DNA of 8,023 bases from Acidobacteriota bacterium (GTDB taxonomy: Bacteria; Acidobacteriota; Blastocatellia; Pyrinomonadales; Pyrinomonadaceae). This document shows positions 1 to 5,949 of the stretch, piece by piece (the first letter of the stretch is position 1; every line of letters starts with the position of its first letter). Position numbers and translations under genes: made by a program. Where the stretch lies: assembly GCA_013698055.1 (NCBI GenBank), contig JACCVS010000324.1, forward strand, positions 1-8,023, written 5' to 3'. A model generated the notes under the pieces. It did not search any database. It had not been told where the DNA came from and worked only from the letters and a program-made list of their open reading frames with translations.

Positions 1-548
1 ATAGCAGCGCCGTCGGTCGTCTTCTCTTCGGTCAGTAGAATGTTATCGGGTTTCAGGTCACGGTGGATGATGCCGCGCTCGTGCGCTGCCTCAAGCGCAT
101 CGCAGACGGCTTCGGCTATCTCTATCGTCTCTTCAAGGGAGAGATGCCCGCGCTGTCTCAGCTCATCCCGAAGCGAGCGGCCTTCGACCATCTCCATCAC
201 CATGTACGTCAGACCTGTGTTGGAGCGTTCGAGATCAAAGACAAGCACAGAGTGCGGATTATGGAGCTTACGCAGCGCTTTGGCTTCGCGCAGAAAACGT
301 TGTGAAAGTTTATGATTATCGAGCGGCCCCAGCATGACCTTGATTGCCACATCGCCCAGCGCGTGATGCTGTGCGCGATAGACTGCGCCCATCGAGCCTG
401 TGCCGATCAGATGAGAGACGGTGTATTTTGCGCCGACCGATTCCTGAAGCGCGGTGGCGAGAGAGTCAGGAGCGAGAAGCTGACCGTCGTGAGCGCAGTA
501 GTTCATCTCATCAGCAGTTATGGTATGACACGTTTGACAGAGCTTCAT
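1..548 (-). CDS. Hanks-type Ser/Thr protein kinase, N-terminal part (cut by left edge)
   Basis: This is the first 182 residues of a eukaryotic-like Ser/Thr protein kinase read on the minus strand; the rest lies beyond base 1. The kinase signatures are in order: glycine-rich loop G49-T-G-S-M-G54, ATP-binding lysine K70 in VAIK, the alpha-C glutamate E88 in FLREAK, and the catalytic loop HRDLKPDN with D164, K166 and N169. All catalytic residues present so far are intact, so an active kinase is expected. The N-terminus (MKLCQTC, then YCAHDG) is a short Cys knuckle with C4, C7 and C18, as often precedes such kinases in Acidobacteria; it may bind metal. I chose the ATG at 548 because the Cys knuckle starts directly after it. 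An in-frame ATG at 614 would add 22 residues and place the start 15 bases after the stop of the preceding gene. Neither start has a clear Shine-Dalgarno sequence. Substrates and any C-terminal sensor domain cannot be seen. Confidence 0.93.
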   Translation of the reverse strand, partial: MKLCQTCHTITADEMNYCAHDGQLLAPDSLATALQESVGAKYTVSHLIGTGSMGAVYRAQHHALGDVAIKVMLGPLDNHKLSQRFLREAKALRKLHNPHSVLVFDLERSNTGLTYMVMEMVEGRSLRDELRQRGHLSLEETIEIAEAVCDALEAAHERGIIHRDLKPDNILLTEEKTTDGAA

Positions 549-629
549 GGCACGTTCGACTGAAGCGATAAGCGGGAGCAAGAGCCGTTCAGGGGACAAG
601 AGCGGTTCTAACATGCGGCAGAGAGTGTG

Positions 630-1016
630 TCAACGCGGGCTTGAAGCAGACATCCACGAAACTTCATTACGCCATGAAAGCTCTTCCAGCTTTTCGACAG
701 GCACGTCTGCGACCATCACGCCGAGCGCGTCCAGTTGCTGGTTGATGGTTGCGCCGCTCGTTTCGAGCACAGCCCGCGCACGATCTTTCGCCGCTTCGTC
801 AGACAAGTTGAGGATGACGCGCGTGCGCTCCGGGCTTCCGCTACTACTGCGTGCCTGCCGGGCGCGAAGTCGCAGGCGGTCGGTCATTTTGTTGACCATG
901 CGCTGTTGTTCGGCGCGGGGCGCATTCGCCTGCGCGTCCGCGCGGAAAGCAATTGTCAGCGGCGCTAACAGCGAAAAGATGAGCAAGAGAGGGAGGGTTG
1001 GGGATTTTCGAGTCAA
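630..1016 (-). CDS. Exported subtilisin-propeptide-like (I9-like) protein without protease domain
   Basis: The 128-residue product begins with a classic signal peptide: positive MTRKS, a hydrophobic stretch at residues 8-23, and likely cleavage after ADAQA near residue 30. A basic linker (31-65) follows, then a segment at about 66-124 with the pattern of S8 (subtilisin) protease propeptides: RVILNLSDEA, ARAVLETSGATINQQLDALGVMVADVPVEKLEEL, ending NEVSWMS. In full proteases the catalytic domain follows directly; here a stop comes four residues later and no Asp/His/Ser domain follows in any minus frame before the kinase. It is therefore either a protease gene that lost its catalytic part or a free-standing inhibitor-like protein. 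The TTG start at 1016 was chosen because CAGGAG lies 6 bases upstream and the signal peptide begins there; an ATG at 1106 would add 30 residues ahead of it. It is likely co-transcribed with the kinase downstream. Confidence 0.72.
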   Translation of the reverse strand: MTRKSPTLPLLLIFSLLAPLTIAFRADAQANAPRAEQQRMVNKMTDRLRLRARQARSSSGSPERTRVILNLSDEAAKDRARAVLETSGATINQQLDALGVMVADVPVEKLEELSWRNEVSWMSASSPR

Positions 1017-1185
1017 AATGCGCTCCTGATAATTCCGATAACTTTCCAGGTAAACTTCAACGGCTTGCTTGGTCAAGAGCAAGCGGTGCAGGCTCTCGCA
1101 TAACAAAGCTCATGCCGCATGAGGCTGGCGGGCTAAACGTTGATACCATTATGAGGCTGCGACCGCCCTGGAAGACTGTCCAATT

Positions 1186-1210
1186 GCTTTGACCGCAATG
1201 CTGTCAAAGC
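1186..1210. promoter_or_regulatory. 8-bp inverted repeat in divergent intergenic region
   Basis: GCTTTGAC (1186-1193) is mirrored by GTCAAAGC (1203-1210) across 9 bases. It lies about 170 bases upstream of the minus-strand exported-protein gene, in the region between divergent genes, where a dimeric repressor could bind. No promoter boxes were convincingly placed next to it, so operator function is only a guess. Confidence 0.3.
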
Positions 1211-1228
1211 CTATCGGTCAGACAGACA

Positions 1229-1346
1229 AAAAAGTCAGAATCCAGAATCCAGAATTCAGGAGCCAGAATGAAGAGGCGGAGAACCGCAGTTATATGTTCT
1301 CTTTTCTTCTTACTTCTGACGCCTGAATTCTGGATTCTGACTTTTT
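1229..1346. repeat. Heptamer array 1, inverted (CAGAA-type words)
   Basis: The left arm holds five consecutive 7-base units from 1234 to 1268: GTCAGAA, TCCAGAA, TCCAGAA, TTCAGGA, GCCAGAA. The right arm, read on the minus strand from 1341 down to 1307, holds GTCAGAA, TCCAGAA, TTCAGGC, GTCAGAA, GTAAGAA. Outside the units, an A-run (1228-1233) faces a T-run (1342-1346), so the outermost 20 bases of each arm are exact complements. The left arm carries one extra unit compared with the right. A small GCGG/CCGC hairpin (1276-1287) sits between the arms. Unlike the other arrays it lies in a divergent gap (1017-1497), over 140 bases from the nearest start codon. The rest of that gap holds two short inverted repeats listed separately and nothing else I recognise. 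Confidence 0.85.
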
Positions 1347-1445
1347 CAGTGTAGAATCACTGGTGAGCCAAACTGATTAGAAGTTGCAGGCATCGCACGC
1401 CACAGGTTCCGTCTTCACTTTGGGTGAAGCGTGTCCGATGAATGT

Positions 1446-1486
1446 TCGGGCGTGATTGATGGGTTGGTGAAAAGCGGCACGCCCGA
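1446..1486 (+). promoter_or_regulatory. Inverted repeat touching the rhomboid ribosome binding site
   Basis: TCGGGCGTG (1446-1454) and CACGCCCGA (1478-1486) are perfect 9-base complements with a 23-base loop. The right arm overlaps the first two bases of the GAGG (1485-1488) that serves as Shine-Dalgarno for the TTG start at 1498. In RNA this GC-rich stem could hinder ribosome access; as DNA it could be an operator. Both roles are inference from position. Confidence 0.4.
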
Positions 1487-1497
1487 GGTGGAAGGTT

Positions 1498-2856
1498 TTG
1501 TCTGAAGTTCAATTGAATAACGCGAAATACGCGGGACGACCGAGCATGTGCCGCAATTGCGGCGCACTCATCGGAACAGATGAGACGAGTTGCTCTTTAT
1601 GTGGATCGCCTAAACAATCGTCGGCCACAGGGCAGGCACAAGTACCGTCGCAGCAAGATCAAGATAACGAAACCATCCGCTTCGCTCGCGCCATCCTGAG
1701 CCGCCCGTACATCTTCACCATCGTCTTTCTCATCGCCAATATCTTCGTCTTCTTTCTAACTTCACAATCAGGTGGGAACGAGAATGCCGCAGTGCTAATC
1801 AAGTACGGCGCGAAAGTCAACGCCTTGATTGACGGGCAGCAGGAATGGTGGCGATTCATAACGCCGATCTTCCTGCACGGCAACGTCGCGCACCTGTTGA
1901 TGAACATGTACGGTCTATGGGTAATCGGGCCATACGTTGAGAGGCTTTACGGCTCCGCGAAGTTTGTCTTCTTCTGGGTGGCAACAGGGATAGCTGGCGT
2001 GGTCGCCAGCTACTTGAGCGTGCAGCCCAACATGCATGACAGTGGCCCTCTGGGCAAGTTTCTTTTCAAGGCGGGCGATTCAATCTCAGTCGGAGCTTCG
2101 GGCGCTCTCTTCGGCTTAATCGGCGTGCTCTTTGTCTTCGGAATTAAATTCCGCCGCGAGTTACCAGAAGGATTCAAAAGAGCGTTCGGCACGGGCATGT
2201 TGCCCACCATCCTGCTCAACATCTTCATCGGGTACATGATTCCGGTGATTGATAACGCGGCGCACATGGGCGGACTCGTGGCGGGCGCGTTCTTCGCGCT
2301 CGTCGTCGGCTACAAGCGACCGGGCGAGCGTGGAGGCATCGCCATCTTCTGGCACATTCTGCAAGTCGCTGCGATGGCGCTTGTCATCATCAGCTTTGTG
2401 ATGGTTGCTCGGCACTTCAACCGTTATGATTCTTCGTCACTTCCGGCGACCATGAATGAGCAGGCAACGGCGGGGGATGCGTCCGGCGCGATTGCTCATT
2501 GGAACGCGCTGGGCGCGGGCGAGACAGCTTTTGTCAATGCCTTTAATGATGGAGACGTGAGCGGGATTGACGCTGCTCTCAAACAGATAGACAGCGCGCC
2601 GCGACTGGACGAAAAGACGGAAAACTTGCGAGGCGAATTGAAATCTCTGCTTGCGCGGGTAAAGAGTTTCGTTGAATCGAAACCTGAAGCGCGAAAGCAA
2701 GCGCCAGCTCGCAACAAAGAGAGACAGAAGCTGTCCACAGATTTTACGGCGTGGCAAAAGAAGCAACTTGAGTGGGTGAGCACCGATGCCGAGAGCTACG
2801 GACTCAAGTTGCAAGAACCAAACACGCCCCAACCGGATTCATCAAACACAAGGTAA
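1498..2856 (+). CDS. Rhomboid-family intramembrane serine protease with N-terminal zinc ribbon
   Basis: The 452-residue membrane protein should cleave transmembrane substrates within the lipid bilayer. The catalytic dyad is visible: Ser201 in GASGALFG and His256 in NAAHMGGL. The supporting rhomboid residues are also present: WWR at 117-119 and HGNVAHLLMN with H127, H132 and N136. Hydrophobic segments lie at about 71-88, 121-143, 155-175, 199-217, 234-250, 254-272 and 282-304, giving a 6+1 layout. The N-terminus carries two CxxC knuckles (C18/C21 and C32/C35), a small zinc ribbon on what should be the cytoplasmic side. A hydrophilic tail of about 150 residues (305-452), rich in Ala, Lys and Glu and partly helical, follows the last membrane segment; I do not recognise it. 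The TTG start is favoured by GAGG 9 bases upstream and because the ATG at 1546 would begin only one residue before the first Cys. The natural substrate is unknown. Confidence 0.92.
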   Translation: MSEVQLNNAKYAGRPSMCRNCGALIGTDETSCSLCGSPKQSSATGQAQVPSQQDQDNETIRFARAILSRPYIFTIVFLIANIFVFFLTSQSGGNENAAVLIKYGAKVNALIDGQQEWWRFITPIFLHGNVAHLLMNMYGLWVIGPYVERLYGSAKFVFFWVATGIAGVVASYLSVQPNMHDSGPLGKFLFKAGDSISVGASGALFGLIGVLFVFGIKFRRELPEGFKRAFGTGMLPTILLNIFIGYMIPVIDNAAHMGGLVAGAFFALVVGYKRPGERGGIAIFWHILQVAAMALVIISFVMVARHFNRYDSSSLPATMNEQATAGDASGAIAHWNALGAGETAFVNAFNDGDVSGIDAALKQIDSAPRLDEKTENLRGELKSLLARVKSFVESKPEARKQAPARNKERQKLSTDFTAWQKKQLEWVSTDAESYGLKLQEPNTPQPDSSNTR

Positions 2857-2914
2857 ATCAAGTAATAAAATCATCGCTCAATATTGAAGAGCAATCAGAG
2901 GAGAGACGAGAGAA

Positions 2915-3808
2915 ATGGAAATCAAAAAAGTTGGCGTGCTTGGCTGCGGCCTGATGGGTTCAGGAATAGCGCAGACGGCAGCTACCGCCGGATTCGAGAC
3001 AATCGTCCGCGAAGTTTCAGGCGAGTTGTGTGAAAAAGGTCTCGGCGGAATCGAAAAATCCCTCGGCAAATTCGCAGAGAAGGGAACGATCACGGCTGAC
3101 CAGCAGAAAGAGATTCGCGCGCGCCTGACCAGCACGACCTCGCTCGACGATCTCGCGGACTGCGACATTATCATCGAAGCCATCATCGAGAATTTGGAGA
3201 CGAAGCGCGAGACCTACGCGCAACTCGATAAGATTTGCAAGCCCGAGACAATCTTCGCCTCGAACACTTCGTCAATCTCGATTACGGAGATGATGACGGC
3301 AACCTCCAGCGAGCGACAGCAACGTTTCATCGGCCTGCACTTCTTCAATCCCGTGCCGCTGATGAAGCTTGTGGAAGTCGTGCGGACAGTCCTGACCGAC
3401 GAAGCCCTCTACGAACAGGCCATAGAGTTTGGCAAGCAGCTCGGTAAAGTGACCGTGCGCGCGACCGACCGTTCAGGCTTCATCGTCAATCGCCTGCTCG
3501 TGCCTTACATGCTCGACGCGATCCGTGCGCTCGAAGAGGGCGTCGGCAATATCGTTGACATAGACAACGCCATGAAGCTCGGTCTGAATTACCCGATGGG
3601 GCCGTTCACACTCGGCGATTTCGTCGGTCTCGATACGACCTATTACATCGCTGAGATCATGTTCAACGAATACCGCGAAAAGCGTTTTGCCCCGCCGCCG
3701 CTTCTCAAGCGCATGGTGCTCGCCGGACTCTACGGACGCAAATCCGGGCGCGGCTTCTACGACTACACGAAAGATGCCAGGAATCCGACGCCGATGAACT
3801 TGGTTTAA
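2915..3808 (+). CDS. hbd: 3-hydroxybutyryl-CoA (3-hydroxyacyl-CoA) dehydrogenase
   Basis: This 297-residue cytoplasmic enzyme oxidises 3-hydroxyacyl-CoA to 3-ketoacyl-CoA with NAD(P), or runs in reverse in butanoyl-CoA synthesis. The N-terminal Rossmann fold shows VGVLGCGLMGSGIA (G10, G12, G15). The catalytic pair is H142 in HFFNPVP and E154 in KLVEVV, with the 12-residue spacing of the family. GFIVNRLL, MGPFTLGDFVGLD and the closing GRKSGRGFYDY are typical of the stand-alone (non-fused) enzyme, and the length is normal. Residue 33, at the end of the second beta strand, is Glu in VREV where family members usually have Asp, so cofactor ribose binding should be preserved. GAGGAG (2898-2903) precedes the ATG by 11 bases. 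The next gene encodes a crotonase, the preceding step in beta-oxidation. The symbol hbd is used by family; paaH or mmgB style names are equally possible. Confidence 0.95.
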   Translation: MEIKKVGVLGCGLMGSGIAQTAATAGFETIVREVSGELCEKGLGGIEKSLGKFAEKGTITADQQKEIRARLTSTTSLDDLADCDIIIEAIIENLETKRETYAQLDKICKPETIFASNTSSISITEMMTATSSERQQRFIGLHFFNPVPLMKLVEVVRTVLTDEALYEQAIEFGKQLGKVTVRATDRSGFIVNRLLVPYMLDAIRALEEGVGNIVDIDNAMKLGLNYPMGPFTLGDFVGLDTTYYIAEIMFNEYREKRFAPPPLLKRMVLAGLYGRKSGRGFYDYTKDARNPTPMNLV

Positions 3809-3891
3809 GTCCGATGTCCAAAGTCTAAAGTCCAATGTCCAAAGTCAAAAACATCGCACTGACTTTGGACATTGGACTTTAGACTTTGGAC
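3809..3891. repeat. Heptamer array 2: 32-bp perfect hairpin between hbd and the crotonase gene
   Basis: Six tandem 7-base units fill 3809-3850: GTCCGAT, GTCCAAA, GTCTAAA, GTCCAAT, GTCCAAA, GTCAAAA. Facing them, 3864-3891 holds the complements of units 2-5 in order. Bases 3816-3847 pair without mismatch with 3860-3891, giving a 32-bp stem with a 12-base loop. The array starts on the base after the hbd stop codon and ends 10 bases before the crotonase ATG, so it occupies nearly the whole gap. There is no T-run after the stem, so a standard intrinsic terminator is not indicated. Confidence 0.92.
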
Positions 3892-3901
3892 TTATGAAGA
3901 T

Positions 3902-4675
3902 ATGAATATTTCATTTGAACTACACGATTCGGTTGCGATTATCTGTCTTGACCGGCCTGAGAAGCTGAATGCGCTGACGCGGGATGCGCTCATTGAATTG
4001 GGCGAGATGTTCGGGCGCATCGAGCATGAGAGAGAGGTGCGCGCCGTGATTTTGACTGGCGCTGGTGAGAGAGCTTTCAGCGCAGGCACGGACATTGCTG
4101 AGTTGGCCGCGATAGGTGTGGAAGAAGCACGAGGCGCGGCGGAGCGAGGGCAGAATGTTTGCGAGCGGATTGAGCGTTGCCCCGTTCCTATCATCGCTGC
4201 CGTCAACGGCCTGGCGACTGGTGGTGGCTTTGAGCTTGCTCTGGCCTGTCACATCCGCCTGGCTTCAACAAGTGCGCGCTTTAGTTTGCCGGAAACCAAG
4301 CTCGGCATCATTCCCGGCTATGGCGGGACGCAACGGCTCGCGCGCGTGACAGGCAGCGGGCGCGCTCTTGAAATGATGTTGACAGGCGAGGAAATATCGG
4401 CGGATGAAGCTCTACGAATCGGACTCGTCAACGCGACGGTTGCTCCCGCTCAACTTCACTCCGAAGCAGAGGCGTTAGCGCGCAAGATAGTGAGCCTCGC
4501 GCCACTCGCCATTCGCGCCTGTCTCGAAGCCGTGACGCGCGGCCTCAACCTTCCGCTCGAAGAAGGCTTAAAGCTTGAAGCGGAACTCTTCAGCAGCCTT
4601 TTCGCAACGGAAGACATGCGCGAGGGCACGCGAGCTTTCCTGGAAAAACGCTCCCCTGTGTTCAAGGGGAAGTGA
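3902..4675 (+). CDS. Enoyl-CoA hydratase/isomerase family (crotonase)
   Basis: The 257-residue cytoplasmic enzyme most likely hydrates trans-2-enoyl-CoA to 3-hydroxyacyl-CoA, feeding the dehydrogenase encoded just upstream. The oxyanion-hole and CoA motifs are FSAGTDIAEL (59-68) and ATGGGFELALAC (106-117). Both catalytic glutamates of true hydratases are present, E111 in GGGFELA and E131 in SLPETKLGIIPGYGGTQRL, 20 residues apart as in mitochondrial crotonase (E144 and E164). This favours hydratase activity over a pure isomerase. Length is standard. The frame is open back to a TTG at 3872, but those 10 codons lie in the right arm of the hairpin array and encode a non-homologous peptide, so I chose the ATG at 3902. 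The only ribosome-binding hint is GAAG (3896-3899), very close to the start. A three-codon ORF (ATG at 3894) ends with a TGA that overlaps this ATG. Chain-length preference cannot be read from the sequence. Confidence 0.93.
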   Translation: MNISFELHDSVAIICLDRPEKLNALTRDALIELGEMFGRIEHEREVRAVILTGAGERAFSAGTDIAELAAIGVEEARGAAERGQNVCERIERCPVPIIAAVNGLATGGGFELALACHIRLASTSARFSLPETKLGIIPGYGGTQRLARVTGSGRALEMMLTGEEISADEALRIGLVNATVAPAQLHSEAEALARKIVSLAPLAIRACLEAVTRGLNLPLEEGLKLEAELFSSLFATEDMREGTRAFLEKRSPVFKGK

Positions 4676-4703
4676 TTGCTTTGTTGCCGTTCACGGGTAT
4701 AAA
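4676..4703 (+). promoter_or_regulatory. Candidate sigma70-type promoter for the coiled-coil gene
   Basis: TTGCTT (4676-4681) and TATAAA (4698-4703) are separated by 16 bases, with the first base directly after the crotonase stop. Transcription would begin near 4710, leaving a leader of about 20 bases that contains the strong AAGGAGG. It was found by eye; chance matches of this quality are common. Confidence 0.4.
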
Positions 4704-4728
4704 ATCAGGTTCAAGGAGGATAAGGATC

Positions 4729-5118
4729 ATGAGTGATGACCTCACACAAAAACTACCCGCCTCACAAGACCCCGCACTCGCACAAATTCTCAGTGCCGTA
4801 CAGGACTTGGGCACAAGGCTGGGAAGTGTGGAGAACAGGTTGGGAAACCTAGAGGGCAGACTGGGAAATTTGGAAAACAGATTTGGCAGTCTGGAACAGA
4901 AGGTTGAGGAGCGTCTTTACGATACGCGCCCCATCTGGGAGAAAGTGCTGGTTGACATCGCCCAGCTTCAGGAAGGGCAGGAAGCCCTGCGTAAAGATGT
5001 TCGCGATGTAGGCACAGGGTTGCGCGATATGAACCGCAAGCTCAGCATCTTTAACGACACTCTGACTCAGACTACAGGCGGATTATCGGGACATCTACGA
5101 CCGCGTGCGCGATCTTGA
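4729..5118 (+). CDS. Small coiled-coil protein of unknown function, C-terminus probably frameshifted
   Basis: The 129-residue soluble protein is unknown to me by function. Residues 27-63 form a regular heptad repeat: LGSVENR, LGNLEGR, LGNLENR, FGSLEQK, VEERLYD, each with hydrophobic residues at two core positions, so a parallel coiled coil is expected. A second helical part (70-112: WEKVLVDIAQLQEGQEALRK and following, RDMNRKLSIFND) follows. There is no signal peptide or membrane segment. The ATG at 4729 has a near-perfect AAGGAGG 9 bases upstream, which rules out the longer frame from 4672. After residue 115 the product changes to a Gly/Arg-rich tail (TGGLSGHLRPRARS). In the next frame the same bases encode a coherent amphipathic helix, so one extra base near 5074 probably disrupts the gene's original end. 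It may be a structural adaptor, but nothing nearby shows a partner. Confidence 0.8.
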   Translation: MSDDLTQKLPASQDPALAQILSAVQDLGTRLGSVENRLGNLEGRLGNLENRFGSLEQKVEERLYDTRPIWEKVLVDIAQLQEGQEALRKDVRDVGTGLRDMNRKLSIFNDTLTQTTGGLSGHLRPRARS

Positions 5119-5134
5119 GCGGGCGCGCCCTTGA
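5075..5134 (+). other. Displaced C-terminus of the coiled-coil gene (apparent +1 frameshift)
   Basis: Removing one base at about 5074 joins ...TLTQT to QADYRDIYDRVRDLERARP and a TGA at 5132-5134, giving a protein of about 134 residues. The tail has acidic/basic alternation and core hydrophobics (Y, I, V, L) that continue the helical pattern, whereas the annotated frame ends in low-complexity Gly/Arg. I see no slippery run at the junction (ACTACAGG), so a mutation or assembly error is likelier than programmed shifting. Confidence 0.72.
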
Positions 5135-5174
5135 ATCTCGTGAGAGAAGCAGCAGTGTGCGATTGAGCGCGACT

Positions 5175-5254
5175 AAGGTCAGAACCGCCTGTGGTATCGG
5201 GCGGGTCGCAAGTGTCGCCAGCACCTGCCTACTACCGCAGGCGGTTCTGACTTT
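5175..5254. repeat. REP-like palindrome upstream of ribH
   Basis: Bases 5175-5196 (core GTCAGAACCGCCTGTGGTA) are complementary to 5233-5254 at 20 of 22 positions, and the match continues imperfectly inward through GGGCGGGT facing ACCTGCCT. The whole element is about 80 bases, GC-rich, and lacks heptamer periodicity, so it belongs to a different class from the other arrays. Its size and form resemble REP or small MITE-type elements. It lies 40 bases after the displaced end of the coiled-coil gene and could also act as a transcription or mRNA-stability barrier. No T-run follows the stem. Confidence 0.8.
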
Positions 5255-5311
5255 GACGCTGATCACAGTAGTCGCACTCATTCGCAACTCGCTGTAATTG
5301 CGTTGCTATCA

Positions 5312-5339
5312 AGTTCACTCGTCGCTTGTCACTCATCAA
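5312..5339. repeat. Short heptamer relic upstream of ribH
   Basis: Four 7-base units, AGTTCAC, TCGTCGC, TTGTCAC, TCATCAA, match the plus-strand words of the array downstream of ribH (TCGTCAC, TTGCCAC, TTGTCAC). No facing arm was found nearby. It may be a decayed or half copy. The rest of the 5135-5402 gap holds only the REP-like palindrome and the ribH promoter. Confidence 0.55.
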
Positions 5340-5354
5340 AGCCTTCTTTATACT
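5326..5354 (+). promoter_or_regulatory. Candidate sigma70-type promoter of ribH
   Basis: TTGTCA (5326-5331) and TATACT (5349-5354) are exactly 17 bases apart, each one base from consensus apart from a second difference at the -10 end. Transcription would start near 5361, giving a leader of about 42 bases before the ribH start. The -35 box is one unit of the heptamer relic. It suggests that ribH-nusB starts a transcription unit separate from the genes upstream. No FMN riboswitch fits in so short a leader. Confidence 0.55.
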
Positions 5355-5402
5355 GCCAGTGCTTTCACACTTACACCTGACAGGAGCGCGAGCGCAAAAC
5401 TC

Positions 5403-5879
5403 TTGCAGCCCAAAATTCATCAAGGTCGCCTGAACGCCGAAGGATTTCGCTTTGCGATTGTCGCGAGCCGTTGGAATGATTTTCTGACTTCGCGGCTCGT
5501 CGAAGGCGCGCTCGATGCTCTGGAGCGTCTGGGCGTGGATGAAAAGTCCGTGGAGCTTTTCAAAGTTCCAGGCTCATTCGAGATTCCGCTCCTGGCGCGC
5601 AAAGTGGCTGCTTCCAAGAAATGGGATGCTGTGATTTGCGTCGGCACGATTATTCGCGGACAGACGCCGCACTTTGAGTACATCGCTTCCGAAGTGACAA
5701 AGGGTATCGCGCAGGCGGGGATGGAGACGGACGTGCCGGTAGTTTACGGCATCGTGACGGCGGACACGCTGGAGCAGGCGATTGATCGCGCCGGAGTGAA
5801 AGCGGGCAACAAGGGGTTCGAGGCCGCCATGTCGGCTGTCGAGTTAGTGAATCTTTACAGGGAAGCATTCAAGAAGTGA
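5403..5879 (+). CDS. ribH: 6,7-dimethyl-8-ribityllumazine synthase
   Basis: Lumazine synthase condenses 5-amino-6-ribitylaminouracil with 3,4-dihydroxybutanone 4-phosphate, the step before riboflavin; it usually assembles as pentamers or 60-mer capsids in the cytoplasm. The 158-residue product has the family length. Visible motifs are FAIVASRWNDFLTSRLVEGAL (substrate aromatic at W24), KVPGSFEIPL (54-63), GTIIRGQTPHFEYIASEV with the catalytic histidine H90, and RAGVKAGNKGFEAAMSAVE with R129 and K138. The frame is open back to a TTG at 5298, but that would add 35 residues unlike the family and begin upstream of the likely promoter. I chose the TTG at 5403, where the usual PKIHQG beginning appears. 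The ribosome site is poor: CAGGAG lies 16 bases away. The stop codon is inside the first unit of the following hairpin array. nusB follows. Confidence 0.95.
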   Translation: MQPKIHQGRLNAEGFRFAIVASRWNDFLTSRLVEGALDALERLGVDEKSVELFKVPGSFEIPLLARKVAASKKWDAVICVGTIIRGQTPHFEYIASEVTKGIAQAGMETDVPVVYGIVTADTLEQAIDRAGVKAGNKGFEAAMSAVELVNLYREAFKK

Positions 5880-5949
5880 CGAGTGGCAAGTGACGAGTGA
5901 CAAGCAGGAAAATCCTTTAACTCGTCACTTGCCACTCGTCACTTGTCAC
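5874..5949. repeat. Heptamer array 3: 25-bp hairpin between ribH and nusB
   Basis: Left units from 5876: GTGACGA, GTGGCAA, GTGACGA, GTGACAA. Right units, read on the minus strand from 5949: GTGACAA, GTGACGA, GTGGCAA, GTGACGA. Bases 5874-5898 pair perfectly with 5920-5944, with a 21-base loop. The ribH stop (TGA, 5877-5879) is inside the stem. The array ends 10 bases before the nusB ATG, and a run of five T (5952-5956) comes 7 bases after the stem, so partial termination between the two genes is possible. Confidence 0.92.

Noticed and set aside
547..1029. Plus-strand ORF of 160 codons opposite the exported-protein gene
   Set aside because: Its product is Ser/Arg-rich with no family pattern, while the minus strand encodes a signal peptide and a recognisable propeptide motif.
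1229..1346. Heptamer arrays considered as CRISPR repeats
   Set aside because: Units are 7 bases with no spacers and arms are inverted, unlike 24-40 base direct repeats separated by unique spacers; no cas gene is present.
3473..3835. Minus-strand ORF of 120 codons antisense to hbd
   Set aside because: It is a mirror of a strongly conserved dehydrogenase and begins inside the hairpin array; no ribosome site or motif.
3809..3891. Array 2 considered as an intrinsic terminator
   Set aside because: No T-run follows the stem, and it lies between two genes of the same pathway.
3872..3901. TTG start adding 10 residues to the crotonase
   Set aside because: The added codons lie wholly in the right hairpin arm and do not resemble crotonase N-termini; the ATG at 3902 fits.
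5115..5297. 60-codon plus ORF between the coiled-coil gene and ribH
   Set aside because: It runs through the REP-like palindrome and has no protein-like pattern or ribosome site.
5361..5402. FMN riboswitch upstream of ribH
   Set aside because: The leader after the candidate promoter is only about 42 bases, and none of the conserved RFN-element segments is visible in the gap.
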